Below are positions 34,802 to 43,280 of a stretch of DNA of 64,000 nt, piece by piece. Where the stretch lies: contig PIZR01000012.1 in assembly GCA_002835675.1 (NCBI GenBank), forward strand, positions 1 to 64,000, written 5' to 3'. The notes under the pieces are model-generated. The model worked only from the letters and a program-made list of their open reading frames with translations, had not been told where the DNA came from and did not search any database. A program made the translations under genes and the position numbers. Within the stretch, counting starts at the first letter, position 1; the number at the start of each line of letters is the position of its first letter. This stretch comes from Bacillus sp. BA3. GTDB lineage: Bacteria; Bacillota; Bacilli; Bacillales; DSM-1321.

Positions 34802-34989
34802 TCTTCGTCGTATTGTTTCGAATTTTTAGTTTATATTGGTCCCTTAGCGGATAAATATTATATATATATAAATAAGAAGAACCATGAACTGAAGTGAATT
34901 AGATTTTATTTTGATTAACTAGTAAAAAAACAGATGAATAACAAAATCATGCCTTAATCGTTACTTAGAACAGTAATTAGGTAATTACT

Positions 34990-35025
34990 AATAGTGCCTC
35001 GCCCATTTGGATTGAAGGCACTATT
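34990..35025. other. Hairpin downstream of the fructan operon
   Basis: AATAGTGCC / GGCACTATT, a perfect 9-bp stem with an 18-nt loop, in the 425-bp gap after the fructokinase. It could be a weak terminator. An AT dinucleotide run lies at about 34858-34870. Confidence 0.4.
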
Positions 35026-35063
35026 TAGTGATTTAAGAAAAATGAGCCCACTTAATGTGAACT

Positions 35064-35170
35064 TTGTGAAATATTGTACATAAACTAACGGGTGCGTTAG
35101 CTGAAGATCGGAGCTGTCTTTAAGGCAGCTTTTCCTTATGGAACTATCGGGGGCAGGTTTGTTCAATAAG
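35064..35170 (+). repeat. Interspersed hairpin element, copy 14
   Basis: Left flank TTGTGAAATATTGTACATAA, left hairpin CTAAC / GTTAG around GGGTGC, central AGCTGTC / GGCAGCT with TTTTCC tail, right module AACTATCGGGGGCAGGTTTG. Confidence 0.82.
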
Positions 35171-35226
35171 GGACTTGAGTACAAGCTGCTAAAATAGTTA
35201 GAAATAGGCAGGGAAGGGTGAAGTAA

Positions 35227-35562
35227 ATGTGTGGAATCAATTTCATTTTAGCTAACACTTATAAAGAAACGTATAAGGAAGAAACATATGTAGAATTTGA
35301 AGAGGGAATACATTCATATCTTTTAAGCAAGGAAAAGGACTCTAATAACGAGTTATGTTTACTTCTAAATCTTAATATTTATGGTGAAACAATATTGTAT
35401 AGAGACGAGATTAATGAATTAATAGGTATATGTAATGGCGTAATTAATAAATACACAGGGGAGGACAAAGAACAAAAAGTTAGACGTTTTGCTAAAGAAT
35501 TAAAATTTTTTTGCATAGAAGCGTTAGAACGAAAAAAACATATATTTGCCATAGGTGATTAG
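35227..35562 (+). CDS. Hypothetical soluble protein
   Basis: A 111-residue protein starting at ATG after GGAAGGGTGAAGTAA. It is alpha/beta in appearance, mildly acidic, without signal peptide or membrane segment. Segments such as CLLLNLNIYGETILYRDEIN and FAKELKFFCIEALERKKHIF suggest a small folded domain. I do not recognise the family. It is isolated between two hairpin elements (copies 14 and 15), like several other orphan genes in this window. Confidence 0.65.
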   Translation: MCGINFILANTYKETYKEETYVEFEEGIHSYLLSKEKDSNNELCLLLNLNIYGETILYRDEINELIGICNGVINKYTGEDKEQKVRRFAKELKFFCIEALERKKHIFAIGD

Positions 35563-35570
35563 TTTTAAAA

Positions 35571-35650
35571 AGTCTTAAACTTGGTGCGTTAATTCAAGAT
35601 CGGAGCTGTCTTTAAGGCAGCTGTTTCTTATGGAACTAACGGTTTAATAA
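35571..35650 (+). repeat. Interspersed hairpin element, copy 15
   Basis: AAGTCTTAAACTTGGTGCGTTAA left part, central AGCTGTC / GGCAGCT, then GTTTCTTATGGAACTAACGG; the right hairpin is truncated after the first arm. Confidence 0.7.
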
Positions 35651-35703
35651 GGAATGCTATAATAGCCTTAATTTTCAAAACGATTTTAAGGAGTTAAACT
35701 CTT

Positions 35704-36003
35704 ATGATAATAAAAATTGACTTTGGTGACGATTTTATTCAATACCTTTCTTGTTCAACAAAAGTAGGTAGGAAGATGAATAGTATTCAGGAGGACTTTC
35801 TAAATTGGATTTTTGACGAGGAAAAGAATACAGAACATTGGGCTTTAGAAAATGGGGAAAGAATTCACCCTAATTATGATGCAAAAGCAATTGTTGAATG
35901 GTTAAACAATGTAAGATTTAAGCGAGGAATGGCGAAAGCTAAATTAATCACGAATCCTCAATTATGTGTTAAAAAAAATTATATTTTTAGAGTGTTTTTT
36001 TAA
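35704..36003 (+). CDS. Hypothetical protein, possibly 3'-truncated
   Basis: A 99-residue ORF starts at ATG after AAGGAGTTAAACTCTT. It encodes a soluble protein with IKIDFGDDFIQYLSCSTKVG at the start and AIVEWLNNVRFKRGMAKAKL in the middle. The last twelve residues (CVKKNYIFRVFF) are AT-driven and look like run-on from a damaged 3' end. Family not recognised. Confidence 0.55.
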   Translation: MIIKIDFGDDFIQYLSCSTKVGRKMNSIQEDFLNWIFDEEKNTEHWALENGERIHPNYDAKAIVEWLNNVRFKRGMAKAKLITNPQLCVKKNYIFRVFF

Positions 36004-36021
36004 TATTTACTGGTCAAACCA

Positions 36022-36071
36022 TAAGATTGTGGAAAAATGCACTTAAAATATCGGGGAAGGTTAGTTAAAGA
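36022..36071 (+). repeat. Interspersed hairpin element, copy 16 (left flank joined to right module)
   Basis: AGATTGTGGAAAAATGCACTTAAA followed at once by ATATCGGGGAAGGTTAGTT. Left and central hairpins are missing, as in copy 6. Confidence 0.5.
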
Positions 36072-36411
36072 AGGTATAATCAATTAATCAACAAGAATAT
36101 GAGGAACACGAGGTCAAAAGTGATGTATCAACCATAAAAGGCTGTCAATTGGCGGCCTTTTGAAAGTAAATCAAAGTCATTGTTTTTTATTAAATCCTTG
36201 AAAATGTAAGCGCTTTCCATTATAATGATAATGGGTTGGATGGCATGTGTGGCTGTCATAGTATCTGGCGTAGGCGGGGCCGATACTAGGAAGAGGGCTT
36301 AGGAAATGTCCTTTTTTATTTGTTAAAACTAGTTTTTTTATGCGGTCAGAAGTCAAAACATTAATGTCCAACGATGAATAAAAACATACATAAACAATAA
36401 AAACGAAAAAC

Positions 36412-36440
36412 AAAAACCCCTTGAGACCTAAGGGGTTTTT
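36412..36440. terminator. Symmetrical terminator-like hairpin
   Basis: AAAAACCCCTT / AAGGGGTTTTT with a 7-nt loop works in both directions. No confident gene ends here; a weak minus-strand frame (36177-36413) starts inside it. Confidence 0.6.
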
Positions 36441-36573
36441 AGCATGCTGCTTAATTACATATTGTTCGTTAAATTACACTATTATGGACCTACAGCATTC
36501 ATAATTAGATAAATTAATGATTGAAATAGAAAAATCTCTAGTGGTTAATCTAGTGGTTTTATTGATCATCTAG

Positions 36574-36662
36574 CAAACCCTTGCTACATCAAGGTTGTAT
36601 AAAATCCTGAATATACGATAAAAAATGACTAAGAACCAAACCCTTGATACACATGGGTTTGG
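36574..36662. repeat. Pair of imperfect palindromes, attachment-site-like
   Basis: CAAACCCTTGCTACATCAAGG (36574-36594) and CCAAACCCTTGATACACATGG (36636-36656) share CAAACCCTTG-TACA. The second continues into GGTTTGGCTCTTTT, forming a CCAAACCC / GGGTTTGG stem with a T-rich tail. They could be a terminator plus a chance relative, or remnants of an integrase core site. Confidence 0.4.
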
Positions 36663-36846
36663 CTCTTTTAGCTACTACCTAAAATAGAGTTGTATAACAT
36701 ATTCATTCGTTCCTTTGAGGTCTTCTTCAACAGGGCAGTTTATTTTCTTAATTTAATGGACAAATTATTATAAGTTGAATTGTGTAATGGTACGTTAGTA
36801 CAAATAGGTTTATGTTTGTCAAAAAACATATAGAAATTGGAGAGAA

Positions 36847-38199
36847 ATGAATAGTAAAATAGAGAACTTAACAAAACGACTATCTGCTGCTCAAATAATT
36901 GTTTTTTATTACCTAGTGGCTGTAGTGGTTTCAACCATTTTATTGCTGCTTCCTATTACTCAAACGCAGAATGCAGAGCTCTCATTTATTGATGGAGTAT
37001 TCATTTCTATTAGTGCGGTAACTGTAACAGGATTATCTCCGGTAGATGTAAGCCAGCTGCTTAGTGTTCCCGGTACGTTTATTTTTGCAATCATCCTCCA
37101 GTTTGGTGGAATTGGGATCATGGCTTTCGGAACAATACTATGGCTCGCATCAGGAAAGAAAATAGGACTCAGGGCAAGAATACTCATGACGACAGAACAA
37201 AACAGCCCCACTTTTTCCGGGATTGTTCGGTTCATACGAATGATTTTCTTTTTCTTTGTCATGATTGAGCTATTAGGGGCTATTGTCTTCGGTACATATT
37301 TTTTGAAGTATTTCCCAACATGGCAAGAGGCATATTTGCAGGGTTTCTTCGCCTCTGTGTCTGCTACGACAAATGCCGGTTTTGATATCACAGGAAAATC
37401 ACTGATTCCGTTTGCAGACGATTATTTTGTCCTGACCCTTAATATAGTACTCTTTATTATCGGATCCCTTGGGTTTCCTGTTCTAATGGAGGTAAGTCAG
37501 TGGCTGAGGCATAAGGGTAAGATGCCATTCCGGTTCACCTTGTTCACAAAAATTACAACCGTAACTTTTTTCATACTGATCGTAATCGGAGCCATTTTCA
37601 TCTATCTGTTTGAGTACAGTCATTTCTATTCAGAAACCTGGCATCAATCCTTTGTCCATTCTTTGTTTTATTCGATATCTTCAAGGACTGGCGGAATGGC
37701 GATCAGCGACGTCAACCAATTTTCAGTGCCTACCATTTTGTTACTGAGTATTTTTATGTTCATAGGGGCATCCCCCAGCAGTGCTGGGGGTGGGATAAGA
37801 ACCACCACGTTTGCTGTGATGCTGCTTACCATTTACAACTATGCGAAAGGGAACAGAACAATAAAAATATTCAAAAGGGAGATCGATGAGGAAGATATCA
37901 TCAAGTCATTCATCGTTTTCACAACAGGTATGATACTGTGCAGTTTGGCAGTTGTCATTCTTGCATGCATTGAATCTGCCTTTTCCCTAATGGAAATTTT
38001 ATTTGAAGTTTCCTCTGCTTTTGGCACTGTAGGCCTTTCGCTTGGCATTACACCGGAATTGAGTACTGCTGGGAAGGCCGTAATCATGATTTTAATGTTT
38101 ATAGGGAAAATCGGGATGTTTACCTTCTTATTCAGTATGGGAGGCAAACCAGTTAAACATCCGTATCACTATCCCAAAGAGCGCATCATTATAGGATAA
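36847..38199 (+). CDS. TrkH/KtrB-type potassium uptake channel subunit
   Basis: This 450-residue membrane protein has the four P-loop repeats of the Trk/Ktr/HKT family, each with its filter segment: TVTGLSPVDV, SATTNAGFDITG, SSRTGGMAISD and SAFGTVGLSLG. Length is that of KtrB/KtrD, the Na+-dependent K+ translocating subunits. It ends at a typical KPYHYPKERIIIG-like tail (PVKHPYHYPKERIIIG). No KtrA/C-type RCK subunit is adjacent, as is usual for KtrD. ATG follows TTGGAGAGAA. I looked for a c-di-AMP riboswitch in 36665-36846 and saw none. Confidence 0.92.
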   Translation: MNSKIENLTKRLSAAQIIVFYYLVAVVVSTILLLLPITQTQNAELSFIDGVFISISAVTVTGLSPVDVSQLLSVPGTFIFAIILQFGGIGIMAFGTILWLASGKKIGLRARILMTTEQNSPTFSGIVRFIRMIFFFFVMIELLGAIVFGTYFLKYFPTWQEAYLQGFFASVSATTNAGFDITGKSLIPFADDYFVLTLNIVLFIIGSLGFPVLMEVSQWLRHKGKMPFRFTLFTKITTVTFFILIVIGAIFIYLFEYSHFYSETWHQSFVHSLFYSISSRTGGMAISDVNQFSVPTILLLSIFMFIGASPSSAGGGIRTTTFAVMLLTIYNYAKGNRTIKIFKREIDEEDIIKSFIVFTTGMILCSLAVVILACIESAFSLMEILFEVSSAFGTVGLSLGITPELSTAGKAVIMILMFIGKIGMFTFLFSMGGKPVKHPYHYPKERIIIG

Positions 38200-38314
38200 A
38201 AAATGTACTACAGCAAAGGTAATCAATTAATAAAGATATACAAAAGTGCAATAGTTGTATTGAAAATCCTTTTCTTCTTCAACTATCTCCTCCACTTATA
38301 TTAAATAAGCAGTA

Positions 38315-38350
38315 AAAAGGATCCTTCAGTTTTGAAGATCCTTTTTTTTA
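38315..38350 (+). terminator. Terminator downstream of the potassium channel gene
   Basis: AAAAGGATC / GATCCTTTT with an inner TTCA / TGAA pairing, followed by seven T residues. Confidence 0.85.
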
Positions 38351-38514
38351 TACCGTCTCATGAGGATAAATACGTATAAGAGACATATATAAATCAGACT
38401 CTCGAATATACCCCGTTCTTCTTCTAATAATGCGTTCCAAAAAAATCGTGAAATCTTCATTATTTAAACATAATCAATTTTATTATGCATAACAATAAAC
38501 GTAATTAACTTTTG

Positions 38515-38551
38515 TTTGCAATATAACAAACATAATAATATAATGTTTGTT
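38515..38551 (+). promoter_or_regulatory. Promoter overlapped by an inverted repeat, upstream of the two-gene MoxR-VWA locus
   Basis: TTTGCA (38515-38520) and TATAAT (38539-38544) have an 18-bp spacing. A 9-bp inverted repeat AACAAACAT / ATGTTTGTT (38525-38533 and 38543-38551) straddles the -10, suitable for a repressor. The stretch from 38350 to 38510 is AT-rich with nothing I can name. Confidence 0.5.
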
Positions 38552-38715
38552 AATTAGCGAGAGTAGAATGTGGTGTTTAAAATATGAATTTCGCCTGTCC
38601 TATGTTTATCAGAAATCTTAAATAAGAAGATAATTAGGATTTCTAAGCAGAAATTTCTGACGGAACATCGTATTGGGGGAAGGAAAAAAACGAAAAAATA
38701 AAAAGGAGCAATGAT

Positions 38716-39186
38716 ATGAATAAAGGTGAATATAAGTATAAATCAATTATCACTGTTGAAAATTACGACAAAGTAGATGGTAAGGCTGCCTATGGTAAAG
38801 AAATCGAATCGTTAAGCACAGGAATGCTACAGGGGAAATCGCCCAGAACAGGAGATATCGTTGGAAAAATTGTAATGACTGATGATTCTGCTCAAGAAAT
38901 TGAGTTATCTGCCACTAGAATTTTAGATTTAGCCATCCTTATTTTATCGACCAACTTATATTTTAGAGATGCTTATAAATTTGAAAATCTGTATGATCCT
39001 GAAAATCAAATCGTTACTACTTTAGGGTTGCAGGGAAATAAGATGCAATTAGAAATTGACACAAAAAATGAGAATTTAGATAAAGATATTCAATATTTTT
39101 ATGATATGTTGCAATCGGATGGCGAAATTTTGGGAGAAAGATTTAGAATCATCAACGATATTATGAAGGAAATGGGATATCGGTAA
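38716..39186 (+). CDS. Uncharacterised partner of the MoxR-VWA protein
   Basis: A 156-residue soluble protein, start after AAAAGGAGCAATGAT. It has no signal peptide or membrane helix. Segments include TVENYDKVDGKAAYGKEIES, SATRILDLAILILSTNLYFR and DKDIQYFYDMLQSDGEILGE. I do not recognise a family. It ends 13 bp before the ATPase gene, which has its own AAGGAG site, so the two are surely one transcript. By analogy with other MoxR loci it may be an adaptor or the target of the ATPase, but that is inference. Confidence 0.7.
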   Translation: MNKGEYKYKSIITVENYDKVDGKAAYGKEIESLSTGMLQGKSPRTGDIVGKIVMTDDSAQEIELSATRILDLAILILSTNLYFRDAYKFENLYDPENQIVTTLGLQGNKMQLEIDTKNENLDKDIQYFYDMLQSDGEILGERFRIINDIMKEMGYR

Positions 39187-39199
39187 GGAGAATCATAAA

Positions 39200-41446
39200 A
39201 TGATAAGAGGATTTGTCGTTTCAGATGGCAGAAAATTTACAGAAGAAGAAAAACAAATGATTTGGAAAAAGTCTCCTAGCCATCAAGAAAGTGTGGAGGA
39301 ATTACGTGTTGCAGATACAATCAATAGGAATTGGCATAATGGAGAACTGCGAGTCATCAATGTACTGCTAGAGGGGGATGCTGGCTCAGGTAAAACACAA
39401 CTTGCCAAAGCTCTCTCTCATGATCTTCGATTGCCATATACGAAAATTACCTGTTTTGCCGACATGGATAAATCAGATGTTTTCGGCTCACTTTTGCCAG
39501 TAATGGAAGAAGCACAAGTGGAAGATAAAAAAATAATTCAGTTTTTTGAAAATAATAGCACGGCTCAGCAGCTTTTAGAAAATTTGTCTTCCTATCTACA
39601 GTTAAATAAGGCAGAAACGAAAGAATACTTGGCAAAACTTGAAAAGGAAATCAAAGACACCGGTAAGAATGTAACATATAAGTATTATCCATCAGAAATT
39701 GTTCGTGCACTACAAGAAGGCTACCTGTTAGAGATACAAGAACCTACTGTCATTAGAGATGCATCGGTTTTAGTTGCATTGAATTCTGCTCTTGAAATTG
39801 ATGGTATTTTAAATGCTCCAACTGGAATGATCAAACGGCACCATGATGCTGTAGTAGTTATTACAACCAATAGAAATTATCAGGGGAATAGACCTCTTAA
39901 TGAATCATTACGTGATCGAGTTCAACACACGGAACGAATGAATCTTCCTTCTAAGGAAGTGATGGTCAACCGGGCTCTCAGTAAAGTTGGTTTTGCAGAT
40001 GAAGAGCTATTAGCAATGATGGCTGAAATCATTATTTTATTAGATGCTATTTCAAAAGCTAATGGAATCAAGGGTGTAGCAGGAATGAGAAGTTATTTCT
40101 ATTGGGTGAATGCAGTGCAACAAGGAGAAAATATCTTTGATTCTATTTATCAAAAAGTCATCTATAAAATTACCACCGATGAAACTGAGATTAGAATACT
40201 AGAAAAAGAATTAGAAAGCAGTCAATTATTGGAGCGTATTCAATCTTATTTACTGAATCAAAAGAATCCAATGAACAAACCGCAAGCTCCTCCAGGGTCA
40301 CCAATGGTAGATAATTATGAGGAACAACAAGACGGTGAGGAGGAACTTCAAAAAGATACATCTTCCATTGATTTTACAAAAGAAGAGGAGAAAATTCAAA
40401 ATAGTGATTCCGCTCTGCCTCAACAAGAAAAAGGGAAACCGTTAGAGATTTTTTCTGAAAAGAGATCAAAGGACATTGAAATCGATAGTAATAAAGGAAA
40501 AGAGCATGAGGAATCTCAAACAGGTATTTCTCAGCAACAAGTAAAACAGTTGCCGGAAATACTAGAGAAGCAAGAAGCTGATAAGAAAAAAGAGTTGAAT
40601 AAAGAAGCTCGAACGCTTATGAAAAACACGATTCATCAAAAAGAAGGGATCATTATCCACCGCCCTCATGCAACGAAGGAAAGTATGAGTGAAGCAGAAC
40701 ATATTAAAAAGGAAATAACACCTCTTGTGGAGAGTATGGCAAGAAAAATTCTTGCTGTATTAGAAAAAGAAGAGTCAGTAACATACACTCCAGGGAAGTT
40801 ATACGGTACGCGATTTAATGCTTCTAAGGTTGTGATGGGAGACTATCGTTACTTTGATAAAAAAAATCCTCCAACTGATAATCCCTCTCTAGCTATAGCG
40901 ATACGTATAGATGAGTCTGGTTCCATGGTTCGGGCTCAACGAATGGAGAGTGCCAAAAAAGCAATAATCGCTTTAACAGAGTTTTGTAGAATGTTAAATG
41001 TTCCTTTGATGATTTATGGAGACACTGCAGATATTAGTAAAAGGGAAATGACTTCACTATACTCGTACAAAGAGTTTGATGATGGGTACGAAGGGGTTAT
41101 AGGAAAAATTGCGACAATGAAGCCTCGCCAAAATAATCGTGATGGTGTTAATTTACGAATATTGGCAGAAAAATTATCGAAACAAATCGCTTCTACCAAG
41201 TTATTGATAAATATTAGTGATGGGCAACCAAAAGCCATGCCTAATTATTCAGGGGATGCAGCGAGGGTGGATATCCGATCAGTTATTAGTGAATATGAAA
41301 GAAAAGACGTGCTATTCCTATCTGTTGCTATCGGAGAAGATAAAGAAAAGATTGCAGAATTACACGGAAGAGAGAGATTCCTCGATATGACTGACCTTAA
41401 ATCGTTTCCTCAAAAATTAGTGGAAACAATCAGTCGCTTTTTATAG
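39200..41446 (+). CDS. MoxR-type AAA+ ATPase fused to a von Willebrand factor A domain
   Basis: This 748-residue protein begins with an AAA+ domain: Walker A GDAGSGKT (59-66), a hydrophobic strand with VVVITTNRN near 218-225 and an arginine-containing RPLNESLRDRVQH segment (231-243) as in MoxR ATPases. Residues about 355-470 form a Gln/Glu/Lys-rich linker. A helical region precedes a C-terminal VWA domain with MIDAS residues DESGS (571-575) and ISDGQP (672-677); NRDG (646-649) resembles the cobaltochelatase CobT / NorD type of VWA. Usually MoxR and VWA are separate proteins that together insert metals or remodel complexes; here they are one chain. Substrate unknown. Confidence 0.85.
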   Translation: MIRGFVVSDGRKFTEEEKQMIWKKSPSHQESVEELRVADTINRNWHNGELRVINVLLEGDAGSGKTQLAKALSHDLRLPYTKITCFADMDKSDVFGSLLPVMEEAQVEDKKIIQFFENNSTAQQLLENLSSYLQLNKAETKEYLAKLEKEIKDTGKNVTYKYYPSEIVRALQEGYLLEIQEPTVIRDASVLVALNSALEIDGILNAPTGMIKRHHDAVVVITTNRNYQGNRPLNESLRDRVQHTERMNLPSKEVMVNRALSKVGFADEELLAMMAEIIILLDAISKANGIKGVAGMRSYFYWVNAVQQGENIFDSIYQKVIYKITTDETEIRILEKELESSQLLERIQSYLLNQKNPMNKPQAPPGSPMVDNYEEQQDGEEELQKDTSSIDFTKEEEKIQNSDSALPQQEKGKPLEIFSEKRSKDIEIDSNKGKEHEESQTGISQQQVKQLPEILEKQEADKKKELNKEARTLMKNTIHQKEGIIIHRPHATKESMSEAEHIKKEITPLVESMARKILAVLEKEESVTYTPGKLYGTRFNASKVVMGDYRYFDKKNPPTDNPSLAIAIRIDESGSMVRAQRMESAKKAIIALTEFCRMLNVPLMIYGDTADISKREMTSLYSYKEFDDGYEGVIGKIATMKPRQNNRDGVNLRILAEKLSKQIASTKLLINISDGQPKAMPNYSGDAARVDIRSVISEYERKDVLFLSVAIGEDKEKIAELHGRERFLDMTDLKSFPQKLVETISRFL

Positions 41447-41460
41447 GAGGGATTTGAAAA

Positions 41461-41502
41461 TGGTTGAAAAAAGCAAAAAGGCACTGGTACGGTATCAATA
41501 AA
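41461..41502 (+). other. 13-codon ORF with a strong ribosome site
   Basis: ATG 41461 follows AGGAGGGATTTGAAA right after the MoxR-VWA stop and encodes MVEKSKKALVRYQ before TAA. The strong site suggests the beginning of a third operon gene that has been truncated, or a mini-peptide. Confidence 0.3.
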
Positions 41503-41519
41503 GATTTTTCCGTTTTTTT

Positions 41520-41547
41520 AACCCCGTCCTATATTTAGAACGGGGTT
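41520..41547 (+). terminator. Hairpin at the end of the MoxR-VWA operon
   Basis: AACCCCGT / ACGGGGTT around a 12-nt loop; only a weak T-tract follows. Confidence 0.55.
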
Positions 41548-41673
41548 ATGCTTGTTTGAGGTTTAAAAATTAAATAACTTTATTGTCTTTTTACAATTTT
41601 CTCGGTATTGTAAGCGAAAAATTAGGCCTTTTCTTCAATATTCCAGTCAGTGGTCGGTGTATTCCATGATAAA

Positions 41674-41955
41674 TTATAGTCTAACCTTAACCTCAGTACC
41701 GTCCTTAGCTTTGACATCTACTAGCACGATCCCCCTATAATTTTTCAGTTCCTTGACGATAGGCTTTAGCGTTTTTTTGTCTATTAGTGGAAAGGTAAAG
41801 TCCAGTTTTTTTCTTTCGAAGTGCACTTTTGTCCATTTGTTTGCATTTTGCTGAATAAATTTTGAAGATAAAATTGAAATAACAATGTTTAAAATGGCAT
41901 ATGGAATTGGAAGGGTAAACCGAACGCCTTTCGCTTTCACTTTAACATGCATCAT
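41674..41955 (-). CDS. Hypothetical protein of the DUF2089/YvlB-like trio
   Basis: From ATG 41955 the product is 93 residues with MMHVKVKAKGVRFTLPIPYA at the start, one hydrophobic helix (AILNIVISILSS) and a C-terminal beta region (GIVLVDVKAKDGTEVKVRL). It repeats the fold style of the preceding gene (LPIP...AILN compared with LPIKLVKAVLVAG), so the two may be paralogues. A longer frame back to 42027 overlaps the upstream gene. Third gene of a minus-strand operon; function unknown. Confidence 0.6.
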   Translation of the reverse strand: MMHVKVKAKGVRFTLPIPYAILNIVISILSSKFIQQNANKWTKVHFERKKLDFTFPLIDKKTLKPIVKELKNYRGIVLVDVKAKDGTEVKVRL

Positions 41956-41965
41956 AAGCGAATCA

Positions 41966-42355
41966 CTAATCAATGATGACTGAAACGGTATCCCCGTTTG
42001 CCGATTTAATATCAACAATTTGGCCATCTAATTCGTTTTCGATTGCTTCAATAATAAGACTTATGTCTATATCTTTAACGTATTTTTCCGATTGAGGAAT
42101 ACTCGCTGCGATGCTGTGTCCAGCCACTAATACTGCCTTGACAAGTTTTATAGGCAAATTGACCGTGACATTATCATTTTCGGCGGATACAACACGAACT
42201 TTTAAGGTTTTATCTAAATATTTAGTCGGTTTTTCAAGAAGCTTGTTACCTGTTTCTTCTTTCTCTTTTAATATTTGAATCAGTTCTGATCCCTTATCTG
42301 CATCAATCTTCCCTTCTTGAACCATTGTTAACACTCTTGTAATTTCCTCTTTCAT
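41966..42355 (-). CDS. SHOCT-like domain protein, YvlB-like
   Basis: A 129-residue protein. The N-terminus is a SHOCT-like helix pair (ITRVLTMVQEGKIDADKGSE) found in YvlB-type proteins and repeated in spirit at the C-terminus of the neighbouring DUF2089 protein (LENGEITTEEAIKLL). The rest is a beta-rich domain (VRVVSAENDNVTVNLPIKLV, GQIVDIKSANGDTVSVIID). The start lies 13 bp after the DUF2089 stop, with GGAGG just before it. Role unknown; relatives are linked to envelope-stress operons. Confidence 0.75.
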   Translation of the reverse strand: MKEEITRVLTMVQEGKIDADKGSELIQILKEKEETGNKLLEKPTKYLDKTLKVRVVSAENDNVTVNLPIKLVKAVLVAGHSIAASIPQSEKYVKDIDISLIIEAIENELDGQIVDIKSANGDTVSVIID

Positions 42356-42368
42356 GATAAATTCCTCC

Positions 42369-42734
42369 CTATTCCTCTTTTAAGAGCTTAATGGCTTCTT
42401 CTGTTGTGATTTCGCCATTTTCCAACATGGTGACAACTTTTTTCTCGTCCACTTCATTTTTCTTCTTCTGTACATATCCAAGGGATGAAATGATGTCAGT
42501 TAGCTTGCCTCGAACCGTTGGATACGAAATCCCCAGTTCCTTTTCAACTTCTTTGATATTCCCTCTGCATGTTAAAAATACTTCCACAAAATGAAGCTGA
42601 TCCTTTGATAAGGATGCCAGTTTAGATATTTCAAACTCATTTTCAATCGTAGTGTGACAATGAGAGCACTGCAACTTTGTAATTTTCAATGTTTTACTGC
42701 AAACAGGGCAATTTGTGATTAATTTATAAGCCAT
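42369..42734 (-). CDS. DUF2089 domain protein (zinc ribbon plus helix-turn-helix)
   Basis: This 121-residue protein matches the DUF2089 family. It begins with a zinc ribbon (NCPVCSKTLKITKLQCSHCH, four Cys), continues with a helix-turn-helix-like region (GNIKEVEKELGISYPTVRGK) and ends in a SHOCT-like helix. The layout suggests a DNA-binding regulator of its own operon. First gene of the minus-strand trio; start after GGAAGGGATTTC. The 545-bp gap to the next gene (42735-43280) holds no feature I can support. Confidence 0.85.
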   Translation of the reverse strand: MAYKLITNCPVCSKTLKITKLQCSHCHTTIENEFEISKLASLSKDQLHFVEVFLTCRGNIKEVEKELGISYPTVRGKLTDIISSLGYVQKKKNEVDEKKVVTMLENGEITTEEAIKLLKEE

Positions 42735-43280
42735 AATGAAATCCCTTCCTTTTAGTTAATTCGATTATAAAACAAGGAATTGAAAATAAAATTTAAATTT
42801 TTAATAAAAAAATTCAATAATATTAATTTAAAGTTTAATATTATTGATTATTCGTTTTTATTATCCATTCAAGTATTATAATGGTTGAAATTGTAGACAT
42901 TTCTCTTGGGTAAAATAACCAGTTGCATAATGAGCACGATTACATAGTCTTTGAGATGCTGTTCAATAATCCATTTGATATTAATATTCCAATTATGATG
43001 ATTCAGCAGTCGGTGGCATTGATGTATTATTTATTGATTTAACTTGAAAATTTTAAGCTTACGGGTTGATTAATCTCCGATTATGCAGTGAGTTGAGGAC
43101 TTAATCTTTATTAATGAGTGGAATGCCGTTTTCAGCTAAGCTCCTCTAATGTACCAAAACAAGGGTGATTAAGAATTTGAGATTTTCCAGTATTGTACTA
43201 TGATAAATTTATATTATTTGAGTTTGGAAGGGTTTGGGACAGTGACCATACTCTTACAGATTTATTTAAGGAGTGGTAAA

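Noticed and set aside
36177-36413. 78-codon minus-strand frame with a His-rich end (DSHTCHPTHYHYNG)
   Set aside because: The start lies inside a terminator hairpin, there is no ribosome site, and the first half is AT-driven. The C-terminal half looks somewhat protein-like, so a small relic is possible, but not enough to annotate.
36665-36846. c-di-AMP (ydaO) riboswitch ahead of the K+ channel
   Set aside because: Checked because related ktr genes can carry one; none of the conserved segments is present.
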